Source: Merluccius polli
Lineage: Eukaryota > Chordata > Actinopteri > Gadiformes > Merlucciidae
Length of the DNA: 64,000 bases
Direction of reading: 5' to 3'
NCBI GenBank assembly: GCA_030340625.1
Contig: JAOPHQ010002558.1
Coordinates: forward strand, 352,501 to 416,500
Made by a program: the position numbers and the translations under genes. The notes below the pieces were generated by a model, which was not told the DNA's origin, ran no database searches, and saw only the letters and a program-made list of their open reading frames with translations. How positions within the stretch are numbered: the stretch's first letter is position 1; each line of letters opens with the position of its first letter. Below, piece by piece: positions 1-9,541 of this stretch.

Positions 1-297
1 GTAATTATTTACTTGACCTTATTATTATTACGCGCTCTTTGTGAATCGCCTGCTGTTGTTGAAACAAAGCATGTCAAGATTATTTAAAAAAAAAATGTTT
101 TCCTCAGATCATTTTGTCATTAGCGCATCTGCAAATGCTAATGCTAATGCTAAGAAGAAGAAGAAGAAGAACCCAGAGCTGCAGAGCAGAGCAGAGTCAG
201 CGAGCTGTTTGAGCAGTCCAGTTCAGATCATGGGGGATCTCATTCTATGCCACACATGAGTTTTGACATGCAGCATCCATTCAGAGGCAGCAAAAGG

Positions 298-350
298 CAG
301 GCAGGAGGCAGGAGGCAGGAGGCAGGAGGCAGGAGGCAGGAGGCAGGCGG
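298..350. repeat. GGCAGGA minisatellite
   Basis: About seven head-to-tail copies of the 7-bp unit GGCAGGA are visible, ending at GGCGGTTTTT. It is a simple tandem repeat with no sign of coding use. Confidence 0.9.
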
Positions 351-918
351 TTTTTCCAAGGCAGACGGAGAGGATGTTGATGAGCCACAAGGGAAGCAGG
401 AGGAGGAGAAGACGTCAATGAAATGAAAAAAAAATCCCAGATATCTGGAGGAGATGCCTGGACAAGCTTGCGGCCATCAGGACACACACACCGCTTTTCC
501 CCCTGACTGACTGCTACTGTCCTCTGTGCACGCCAGGCAGGGAGTGTGCGAATGGTACGAACACCGTCATAGAGATGCAGACACAGAGGCAAAGTCCATT
601 TGGTCAAAAGCAAAACCCAGGCTCTGGAGAGACAGCCGAGAGACGCTGTCGCACACAGGTTGAGCGTGTCCAAAGTGAATCACACCGGCATGCAAACAAG
701 CACACAGACACAGGCAGACATGGGCGCAATTACTCCCACATGCACACACACATACACACACCTTGTCCAGCTTTTTCCGTGGTCTCTCCTGTCATGCACA
801 TGCATAAACGTGCTGATAGGAATCTCCGATGTCGCTTCTCCGACATGCCCCTCCTTGTTGCAAGAGGCAATTCATTCAATACAAGAGAAGCCTGCTTCTG
901 TCTCTCCCCTCCTCTTCT

Positions 919-920
919 CC

Positions 921-968
<48 letters not shown>

Positions 969-973
969 TCTCC

Positions 974-1006
<33 letters not shown>
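919..1006. repeat. (CT)n microsatellite, interrupted
   Basis: An almost pure pyrimidine tract of CT dinucleotides, interrupted by TCCC and CG steps. It creates the false Ser/Leu-rich and Arg/Glu-rich reading frames on both strands in this area. Confidence 0.95.
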
Positions 1007-1788
1007 GTGCAGGGTCCCTGCTCTATATCGCTCGTTCCCCATGTCCCCTCCCCTCTGTCTTTCTCCCTCTGTGCTGCCGAGGAGGGGGAGGCAGGAGAAG
1101 AGGCAGCAGAGCGATGGGTAAAGCCTGGGTGTAAGGCAGTAAAACACAGGCAGGAGCGACGAAATGAAAGGGAGACCGGGGAGAGAGCAGGGATCTATGG
1201 CAGAGATAGACAAAAATGAAGGAAGGAAGCAAAGAAGGCAAGCAGGGCTAATCCAATTTGGTTTAAAAGATGGCTGGCTATAGCATGTTTATTGCTACAG
1301 CTGCCGGAGTGGTATTATGAACATAATTTATCTGCCTTCGCCAGTCAGTCAGCTACTGTGTGTGTGTGTGTGCGTGTGCATGTGCGTGTGTGCACGCCAG
1401 TGTGTCAGCGTGCGTCTGCATGTCAGCGTGCTGGCTGGCTTTGGCTCCTCCTCCCTCGATGAGAGGCTTGGCTTGTTTGTTGCTAAGGTGTTACAATCTT
1501 CCCAGCTCCGGTGGCACAATCATCTCCTGCATGGCCGTCCTCCTCCTCTTCCTCTCTCCTCCTCCACACCCCCTCCCCAGCCCCACCCTGCCGACGTTCT
1601 TCTGTGTCAGTCCCCTGAAACAATGTATGAAACCGGGAGCTTCTCCGGTGTATGTTCAGTGTTCTGGCTCATACATGTTCCCATATGTGCCTGCTGTGCC
1701 ATGTGTTCAGGAGATCTCCTGATGATATTGATCTGCAGTCTATTGCCCACTACAGCACGAGTTCATTAGCTGAAGTGGATGAGCTCAG

Positions 1789-1977
1789 GGGGGGGGGGGG
1801 GGAACGTATTGGACATCAATAACACCCCCCCAAAAATGCCTAGCAACAAAATAGTTTATCCTATTCTTTACGCTGTGTAGATACAACAAATCTATTTCAA
1901 GTTATCAAAGCAAATGTAACAGCAATGTGGTGTTGTTAGCTTATTATTATCTTTATTTAGAAAAAGAATAATATGTA

Positions 1978-2067
<90 letters not shown>

Positions 2068-2383
2068 TAATAATAACAATAAAACAACAAAAATTGTAGG
2101 TGTAATATTCATGTTAGAACCAGACATGGTAACTGTAACTGGTGGAATTCTGATTACGTGTGTTCAACAACATAAAACAATGCACCGTGTGCAACGGTGG
2201 GGGGAACGTATTGGACATCAATAACACCCCCCCAAAAATGCCTAGCAACAAAATAGTTTATCCTATTCTTTACGCTGTGTAGATACAACAAATCTATTTC
2301 AAGTTATCAAAGCAAATGTAACAGCAATGTGGTGTTGTTAGCTTATTATTATCTTTATTTAGAAAAAGAATAATATGTAATAA

Positions 2384-2424
<41 letters not shown>

Positions 2425-2538
2425 TAAAACAACAAAAATTGTAGGTGTAATATTCATGTTAGAACCAGACATGGTAACTGTAACTGGTGGAATTCTGATT
2501 ACGTGTGTTCAACAACATAAAACAATGCACCGTGTGCA
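1789..2538. repeat. tandem duplication, 402-bp offset, with internal (TAA)n
   Basis: Two nearly identical blocks lie head to tail. Copy 1 starts in the G-run at 1789 and continues with GGAACGTATTGGACATCAAT at 1801. The same 20 bases recur at 2203, an offset of 402 bp. Both copies run through a (TAA)n microsatellite to the same end, CACCGTGTGCAA. The main difference is the TAA tract, roughly 85 bp in copy 1 (about 1979-2063) and roughly 35 bp in copy 2 (about 2385-2420). No coding content. Confidence 0.9.
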
Positions 2539-3069
2539 AAAACATAATTCCTCCCTTGAAGATACACCGTGATTTCATGTTAATTACTTTCTAATTAAAA
2601 AAAAACCTCGATGTGGAACCAGTAGGAGACGTCCGCCCACAGTAAACCCCTCCCAGTCTCCCACCTGCAATGCCCTCAATACACGATCTGACCGTCCACC
2701 TGCTCCCCGCCTCCCCAGCCAGTCCTTTTACACAGTCAATGAGAGGGCCATAACCCCTCATACTGAATACAAAAAAACCCTGACAACTGCCTTTGGCTTT
2801 TATTTGGGAGGAGGGGGGGGGGTATAAAACCGCGAAGTCGACCTCTATCGCCGAAAGAGGGGTCGCCATTGCTGATAAAGGCGCCCATGCTGCACAGCAG
2901 AGGAAGGAAAGGAGATGATTTACGTTGGAAGAGGAGAAATATCTGCTTTGATGCCTTGATGCCTGGAAATTATGTGCCAAATCTATTTGAATCCAAGGGC
3001 TATGTAGGGCTGGCTGTGTGCATTCAATGTTTGACTGGTTCTGCTGGGGTGTATGATGAATCCATCCTT

Positions 3070-3072
<3 letters not shown>

Positions 3073-3100
<28 letters not shown>
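3073..3100. repeat. (CA)n microsatellite
   Basis: A pure CA run of about 14 units. Confidence 0.95.
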
Positions 3101-3104
<4 letters not shown>

Positions 3105-3384
3105 TGCTGAATAGGAGAAGTCACAATAACTAGTTAGGGAGAATTTTAGACACATCCTCTTGTTATTTGTCAGTGTCTCACTTTGTCTCTCTCACATGAT
3201 GGAAAGAAATACTGGTGCACACAGGTGCACACACACACACACCACAAAAACATGTGCCGGCACTTTCTCGCAGACTAGACACACCTGTACACAGACATAC
3301 CTCCACGCTGACCCTCACGCACAGAAAGGGCAGTGGTCATGCTGGATGATTTTTCATGTATTTTTCACTGTGAGTGGCCCTTTC

Positions 3385-3388
<4 letters not shown>

Positions 3389-3436
<48 letters not shown>
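3389..3436. repeat. (CT)n microsatellite
   Basis: A pure CT run of about 24 units followed by C-rich sequence. Confidence 0.95.
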
Positions 3437-3439
<3 letters not shown>

Positions 3440-4611
3440 CCCCCCTCTTTGCCCTCTCTCTGCCATGCTGCAGTGAGCAGTGTTGGGTGTTATGAGTCAG
3501 ATTCCAATTTAAAGGTCTTTATTTTGCTCCCAGGAGTGTCTCACCCTTCTCCCCACTGTCTGTTTCTTCTCTATATTTTATCTTGGTATGCTGGTCCTTC
3601 TGTGAAAACCAGTCATGATCTGACTCACAGACAAGGCAAAGTACAGTAGCTTTAATCTCCACCACACTATTGATACTACTTAATTATACAAAAAAACATG
3701 AAATGGTTAAAAATGTTGTGTTTTTTGAAAACTGAATGTTTTATCCAATAAGGAGGCCGATTGCTATCAAAACATGTCAGGCATCTGACAGAGCCTAAAA
3801 AACAACCTCAGACCTTTTGATCTTAACAACTCACCGAGCAGGAAAGGCAAATTAATAAAAGATGGCAATAAAAAGGTCAAGCAATTATGTTCCAATTATT
3901 TCAGTACCGATATAAACAAACAAACACTCACACAAAAGTGATACTCCTAGCACAAAATAATTGCAAAAGTAAACGTACATACATAATAAAAGAAGGAATG
4001 ACTATTTAAGCACAATGTGACAAAAAGGGAGAAGAAAGAGAGAATATATATGTTGACGCTGTGTTTGTCTGGAAGGAAGTGGCTTTGAGGATATTGCATG
4101 GTGGCAGGCAGGAAGTAGGCCAACACAGAAGGCTCAATTTTGCTATCATGCAAAGCATGGCAAGGTCCCATTGGTTGCCCATGTACTAAGCCACACTTCC
4201 ACGTAATAATGGAAAGATAACCTGTAGTACAACAGTCTAGTTTAAATGTCATACTAACCAGATGAATGTCTACTAACCAAAGCAATGTTGATGCTAGTGA
4301 AACTGACACAGGAAGTACACAGGGAAGATATTATCAAACATGACTTTGTTAAGTTTCCGTCACTAACGCTGGGTGGGACTAATCAAGAAAGTGTGTATGA
4401 CACAACACCAATGTGTGTATCAAAATAAATAAATAAGAAAAGATTTTTTTTTTTTAAATGCAGGGAGTTAAAGTAACATGTGTAAGCATCCTTTTGTGAA
4501 GCCTTTTTTTTTTTTTTAATCAAACCAGCATACATAGACAACCTTTCTTCACTAACTGTAGCAAGTCAAAAATTGGCAGAATTGTCTCCTAAACAAAACG
4601 GCTGGACTCAC

Positions 4612-4775
4612 CTTGAATGCTCCGGAGGTGAATCTTCAGGCTGGAGCAGAGCTGTGGCTCTCCAACCCTCTCAAACTGTTTGAAAAGTCGGTTGATTGCA
4701 CTCTGGACAGACTGGTGCCTCTTGATCTCCGCTTTTATCGCAGTGGACATAACAGATTTGCTGTTGCTATTCATC
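4612..4775 (-). CDS. orphan coding exon of an unrecognised gene
   Basis: On the minus strand a 54-codon open frame runs from ATG at 4774-4772 to a strong splice donor: AAG at 4614-4612 followed by GTGAGT (4611-4606). Just upstream is CAG|G, so it could be an internal exon entering at 4775 or a first coding exon. The peptide is polar and helix-like, starting MNSNSKSVMSTAIKAEIKRH and containing NRLFKQFERVGEP and SLKIHLRSIQ. It lacks low-complexity bias, unlike most open frames nearby. I do not recognise the family. No partner exon was found in this window, so it may be a fragment, a pseudogene exon, or part of a gene continuing left of position 1. Frame length and donor quality are the only support. 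Confidence 0.4.
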
Positions 4776-4929
4776 CTGACATATGGGTGTGGAGTGACTT
4801 TCTTCAGCCCATTAGAAACCTTTGCATTTCAAAAAAGCCAAGCACGCGATGATGCACTTCAACGGTTGTCTTTCTCTAGTCTAGACCACAGAGTTCAGCT
4901 GAGCCTCCGTTTCCCGTATTGGTTTTAAA

Positions 4930-5828
4930 CTAACTTCCTGAAAGAAAAAAAATAGGTTCTTTATTATGTGGCAACTCAGCCTACTGTTGATCAAGCTGTA
5001 TAAAAGCTTACCTAAGGTCACTCTAAAGGCCTGTTATGTCTCCAGCTGTCTTATGTCTCCAGCTGGGGGGTACAACTGTTGAACAAACATGTAAAGATTT
5101 AGAGTCCATGTAACTTTTATTTACTAGTTCCATTTTATACCTCCTGATACACAATCTATTTAATGACACAATTCAAAAATGTTATGTTATCCCAGCGCCC
5201 AATAAGCCTACCACATGACCAGTTGTTAATTCACTTATTTTTTCATGAATTGGTTATTAATAGTCAGAACCACTGGTTTTGATGTCATTCGTATTCATAA
5301 TTCTTCCCCTTGTGCATTACCCATTATATAATCCTTGCATAGTGGCATTATTGTAGTATCAATTGACTTCCCTGAAGCATTTTTGTCCAACCAAGCTCAG
5401 ATTGCTTTTCTCAATGTCACAATTACGTAGTTTGACATACTGTGGAGTGTGTTGTTGATAGCTGGTTTACAGCCTCACCTGGCCTGAGTCAGACTGATTG
5501 GACTCTGGGCTGGGTGGGGCTGCACACCTGTGGTGCAGAGCAATCATGGCACCCAGGATAAACCAGCTATCACCACACACTCAGGAAAGAGACACTGTCA
5601 TGGCATGAGGTTTACATCTGCTTGGCTCGCACCATCTTGCCATTTCCAATAAATGGATATATTCTCAAACAACGACATGCGTCTTGTATCAGAGGGGCCC
5701 AACAAAAGCCACTTATGTGGCATGGGGCAACTGCTACACATACATTACAATGATTAGTCATCTTCCCGAAGAGTGTCTGTGTTGGGTATGTATAATAAAG
5801 TGAGGAAGAGGAAGGAAAGATTCAGAAG
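4930..5828. other. intergenic, no gene seen
   Basis: AT-rich sequence without a credible exon. Positions 5463-5577 carry a GC-richer block flanked by GCTGGTTTACAGCC and AAACCAGC, which looks like a short dispersed repeat, but I cannot name a family. Confidence 0.5.
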
Positions 5829-5973
5829 TCATGGAAAGAAGCAGTGGTGGTGCCAATAAGGAAGCCAGGAAAAGATCCAACAGTGCCGAGTAATTAGACA
5901 AATAGCCTTAATATCTTATATGGGAAAGATAATGTAAAGAATAATAGTGGATAGACTATTTACAAAGCAATAA
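5829..5973 (+). mobile_element. LINE reverse-transcriptase fragment
   Basis: Forward translation gives SWKEAVVVPIRKPGKDPTVPSN and, after a one-base frame shift, RQIALISYMGKIM followed by a stop and then RIIVDRLF. This matches the core of non-LTR reverse transcriptases (W-x3-A-x-V-P-I-x-KPGKDP...NYRPIALTS...K-x-M-E...). The frame shift and stops make it a dead fragment of about 145 bp. Confidence 0.7.
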
Positions 5974-5994
5974 ACTTACGTCTGTTACTATCAG

Positions 5995-6420
5995 TAAAGG
6001 CGGACCCAAACACAGGCCAGGAGATTGAACAGGCACGCAGGCAGATAGGTATTTAATGATCCTGTGGCACAGGGAGACAAAGTCAAAAAATACACACGAG
6101 AGTTAAGCTTGAATACACAATTCAAGGAGCTGGAGACGTAAGCTAACCACTGTGGTTGAAACAACGATCTGGGGATGAGTGAGTGAAGAACCGGGGTAGA
6201 TATACTGCAGAGTTGATGAGAAGATGGACAGCAAATGTGCAGCTTGGAACAGGTGAATGGGATAACTAGGATGAAGAGGAATTTTGGGGGGCAATATCCG
6301 TTCAACCATCAAGTCAGGAAGTCGGGAGAATGAATGAATTGCCACGCCCACCGCCACCGCACAGACACAGACACAAACAAAAACACAAGGAATAACTGGA
6401 GGCATAGCCGTGGCTGACAC
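5995..6420 (-). mobile_element. possible dispersed repeat, unclassified
   Basis: On the minus strand the block runs from TGTCAGCCACGGCTATGCC to TTTGGGTCCGCCTTTACTG. The terminal wording GTTTGGGTCCGCCTTT resembles the end of common fish interspersed repeats. No coding region or target duplication was identified, so the call rests on resemblance. Confidence 0.3.
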
Positions 6421-6466
6421 ACAGCTTTTTTTTTACCTGCTTTTTAGGCTGTAAGCTAGCGGGATA

Positions 6467-6989
6467 TAGCCTAGAACTCTAGACACCCCCTAACGGCAGC
6501 AAATTTATTTGGCAGCTAGGTAGGTCTAGCACGGCTCCGTCGGCTTTTTGGTGCTGGAAACACAAAGTATGTCAGACCAATCACAGCGTGAGGGGCGGAG
6601 TCGGAAGCCGATTTACCATGATGACAGAGTTGCGACGGTTCTGTGTTAGAGGTAAACAATGGCTGCTGCTGCTGGCGAACGGCTGTCTTTCGACTCGGCT
6701 TTGGCCGCGACTCTTCAACACTTGAAGTTAACATTTTATTTGAGAAAAGAACAAAGAACGGCACTGAAGTCTTTCCTCGAAAATAAATATGTATTCGGAG
6801 TTTTGATTAATTACGTAGTCAGAGCCGTCGCTCTGACTACGTCACCTTCTTCGTTGCTCTGATTGGTTGTAGCGCTATCCTATTGCGTGCAGAGGGAACT
6901 TGAAAGACAACCGTCTATCCCGCCCACACTGTCAATGGAGCTGAGCCAGACCTTACATCTTTCTGATGTGGGTCTGGCTTGCCAGGCTA
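6467..6989. mobile_element. DNA transposon with 9-bp TSD carrying a helicase-like gene fragment
   Basis: The element is flanked by a perfect 9-bp direct repeat, AGCGGGATA, at 6458-6466 and 6990-6998. Its ends form an imperfect inverted repeat: TAGCCTAGAACTCTAGAC on the left, and TAGCCTGGCAAGCCAGAC reading in from the right. A 9-bp target duplication is typical of Mutator-like elements; hAT elements would give 8. There is no transposase inside. Instead it carries the coding fragment described at 6659-6799. A short inverted repeat, GTAGTCAGAGC...GCTCTGACTAC, lies near 6814. Confidence 0.75.
6659..6799 (+). pseudogene. truncated RecQ-like helicase N-terminal fragment
   Basis: An ATG at 6659 opens a frame reading MAAAAGERLSFDSALAATLQ, then LRKEQRTALKSFLENKYVFG and VL. 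The core LR-x-EQ-x-A-x3-FL-x3-D/Y-VFGVL matches the motif-0 region of RecQ-type DEAD/DEAH helicases, just before the Walker A loop. The Walker A residues (PTGxGKS) are absent, and the frame continues into unrelated sequence from about 6800 with no helicase motifs. It is a captured gene fragment within the transposable element 6467-6989, not a working gene. The assignment rests on motif resemblance. Confidence 0.6.
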
Positions 6990-7114
6990 AGCGGGATACA
7001 CTTCTAAACTGCGATTTTAATGTGTTCATCCATTGGGGACATTTTGAAACACAAGACATATCTGGTTTAATTGCATTTTAGGCTGCTGTTTAAGGCAGGG
7101 TACTTTGTGATTTG

Positions 7115-8566
7115 CTCTCTCTCTACTCAGCATCACTGGCAATCTCTTTGCTAGAGTTACTTTAAACAGACTCCAGGTACTCACAGAGAAGCTTTACCCA
7201 GTCACAGACATGGTTCAGACTGGAGCAGGAAGCTCTGCTACAGATATGTTCTTCATCTGAGACAGCTGCAGGGGAAGTGGAGAGAGCAAGGCCTTTGTTG
7301 ACCTTACGAAAGTTTCGACCTTGTGATCAGTAGCAGCCTCCTCCAGATGGTTGAACAAATAGGTTGCCCCCCAAAACTCCTCTTCATCCTCCAGTCCTTC
7401 CACACCAACATGCAAGGCACCATCCAGTTTGATGGGTCCACCGAAGACCCCTTCAAAATATGTTGTGGTTTCAAGTAGGGATGTGTGCTGGCGCTCACCT
7501 TGTTTAGGATAATATTTTCCCTCCTCCTGCGGCAAGTGTTCAGAAAATCAACTGAGGGAGTCTACCCAGGACAGACGATAATCTATTCGACCTCGCTCGA
7601 TTGGAAGTGTAGTGTGTTCATTGAGGAAGGAGGCTGCCGACACAGGAAGGCTTTAACTCACTTTATTTGTTTAGCTTTAGTTATATTAATCTACGAAACA
7701 AATGGAGGGGAATTGTAAAATTCACGCGCGGAGCGACCCCCTTAGCTGGGCATCTGTCCGGATGCGCTGCCTGGGGGGTTTCTGCCCTCCCCCGGATGTG
7801 TTGCTGGTTAGTATCTGGGCAGGCGTGGCCTCTATGACGCATATTGGCTAGTGTTGAGCGCCCGCCCCCAGTGTATTGTGTATGCCGCCATCTAGTGTTC
7901 AGGTGCAGTTAATACAACTTGTATATTTATTTCTATTCCTTTGTGGCTATGTGTAGATATTACAGCCTGCTGATACATATGTTATTATTTATTCTCAACA
8001 GAAGCTAAAACAAAGGTCAGACCACTCATCATCCAGGACATGATGTTCGCTGATCATGCAGTAGTGGCAGCACACTCCTAGGAGCACCAGCTAACCCCCT
8101 CACCCCCCCATCACCATCAACAACTACACATTGAAAGCTGTAAGCACTTTCACTTACCTTGGGTCCACCATCACCAACAACCGATCACTCAACCCTGAAC
8201 GCTGAGCCTCTACTTTTGGGAAGCTCACAGAGTATGGGACAATGGCAAACACACAGTCCACACAAAGGTACAGATGTACAGTGCCTGTGTCATCAGCACA
8301 ATCCTATATGGTAGTGAAGCTTGGACCCCATACGCACATCAAGAGCGGAGGCTAAACAGCGTATACTGGGCATCACTTGGAGGGACAGGATGATGCACAC
8401 AGCAGTCCTGGAAAGATCTCCACCAGCTGGGCCATGTCCGGCGAACGGACAACGGATGAATCCCAAAGGACATTCCCAAGCGGAACTGTCTAAAGGCAAG
8501 AGTCAAACTGGCTGCACACATCTACGCTATAAGGATGTCTGCAAGCAAGACCTCAAGTCCTGGGAT
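7115..8566 (+). mobile_element. RTE-like LINE reverse-transcriptase relic, interrupted by an LTR
   Basis: Forward translations with several frame shifts read like the second half of a fish non-LTR polyprotein. In order: LLSITGNLFARVTLNRLQVL with TEKLYP (7125-7200); AFVDLTK (about 7290); DGSTEDPF (about 7430); then, beyond the inserted LTR, KTKVRPLIIQDMMFADHAVV (8004-8075) with the catalytic FADD changed to FADH; FTYLGSTITNN (about 8150); ISTILYGSEAWTPYAHQERR (about 8290); LGITWRDRM; LRYKDVCKQDLK (about 8520-8555). The order is correct for one element. Stops, shifts and missing segments show that it is inactive. It ends in a run of 24 G at 8567. Confidence 0.8.
7608..8000. mobile_element. solo LTR, 393 bp, 4-bp TSD
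   Basis: The insert begins TGTAGTGTG and ends CTCAACA (TGT...ACA ends). It is flanked by the direct repeat GAAG at 7604-7607 and 8001-8004. It splits the LINE reading frame: upstream reads ...TCGCTCGATTG and downstream resumes in AAGCTAAAACAAAGGTC, which in intact relatives are adjacent. There are no internal retroviral genes, as expected for an LTR left after recombination between the two ends of a retrotransposon. Confidence 0.8.
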
Positions 8567-8590
8567 GGGGGGGGGGGGGGGGGGGGGGGG
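8567..8590. repeat. 24-bp G homopolymer
   Basis: An uninterrupted run of 24 G on the + strand at the end of the LINE relic. Such a run is prone to sequencing and assembly length error. Confidence 0.9.
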
Positions 8591-8848
8591 ACTCCAGTGT
8601 TGGCGAACAAACCTATTTTAGTTTCAACAACAATGAAAGCTGGGGAGATTATAATAGCAATGATAGTATGTGCGCATCATAACAAAAAATCTGATTACTG
8701 GACTAACACAAACCTGTGTCAGCTAAGAGCCCTGTGACTAATCAGTTGACTAGTCAACTATGATGGGTCATGCCTAGACTCCATTGTTATTTTCTATTAT
8801 GATTGATTTTGTATTTACAAATGTAGGGGTGGACATTGGGAGATATTT

Positions 8849-8849
<1 letters not shown>

Positions 8850-8921
<72 letters not shown>

Positions 8922-8925
8922 ATAG

Positions 8926-8978
<53 letters not shown>
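8850..8978. repeat. (TCTA)n followed by (TA)n
   Basis: About 18 TCTA units (8850-8921) pass through ATAGCTA into about 25 TA units (8929-8978). Confidence 0.95.
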
Positions 8979-8984
<6 letters not shown>

Positions 8985-9049
8985 TTATATTATATTTTAT
9001 TTATATATCTTTTATTAGATATCTTTTATTTTGGCCTACCAGCCAAATA

Positions 9050-9120
9050 ATTTGTACAACTGGTGTAATTGAATGTACTTGTACAACTGGAGTGACAATA
9101 ACACATCTTGAATCTTGAAA
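9050..9120 (+). mobile_element. probable LINE 3' tail
   Basis: The sequence TGACAATAACACATCTTGAATCTTGAAA resembles the 3' ends of fish non-LTR elements (TGACAATAAAG followed by a short tandem tail). Only the tail is recognised. Confidence 0.35.
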
Positions 9121-9384
9121 TAGCAATTACGAAGGATGAGAGTTTGAAATGAGTTTGAAATAAATATTTGGTAAACCATCAGGGGATGAGTGGTTTAATT
9201 TAGTTTTTCAGTTTCTAAAGATGTATAGTATAGTTATTTATAGTTAGTTTTGGTTTTGGTTTGTGATGTTGTGTTCTATGGGAAGCTGGTACTCCTGTTC
9301 AGATGGTGGAGGTAATGCACTGACTATGTCAATCCTCATAAACCCAACAGCAGAAGAAGCAGCAACATGTCCGAACAGAGGTGG

Positions 9385-9407
9385 TGACGTCACATCTGGT
9401 GACGTCA
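9385..9407. promoter_or_regulatory. two perfect CRE palindromes in the tspan31 promoter
   Basis: TGACGTCA occurs at 9385-9392 and again at 9400-9407, 15 bp start to start, in the identical context GGTGACGTCA. They lie about 135-157 bp upstream of the tspan31 start codon in a region rich in CpG relative to its surroundings. TGACGTCA is the consensus site for CREB/ATF factors. Regulation of tspan31 by them is inferred. Confidence 0.6.
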
Positions 9408-9541
9408 TGTGTTACGCAAACGTCGTCAGCCTCGCTACACCCCGTCCGCAGACTGTTGCTGACTAAAAACATATTCAGTTCTCCCGCAAAGAAAGACTGT
9501 AAATTGAATCTATTTAATCAGTTCAAACGATAGTTTTGAAT

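Larger units (their letters stand above)
1..4611. other. non-coding region upstream of the orphan exon
   Basis: I see no convincing exon in this stretch. Open frames here are short and follow low-complexity sequence (CT, CA, GGCAGGA, TAA repeats). The largest structure is the tandem duplication at 1789-2538, listed separately. Positions 3650-4600 are AT-rich and unremarkable, with T-runs near 4445 and 4505. Confidence 0.6.

Noticed and set aside
575..1219. 214-codon and overlapping frames
   Set aside because: They run through a CT microsatellite, show no family motif, and several frames overlap on both strands.
8321..8737. 138-codon frame as a gene
   Set aside because: It overlaps the C-terminal part of the RTE-like LINE relic and the G homopolymer.
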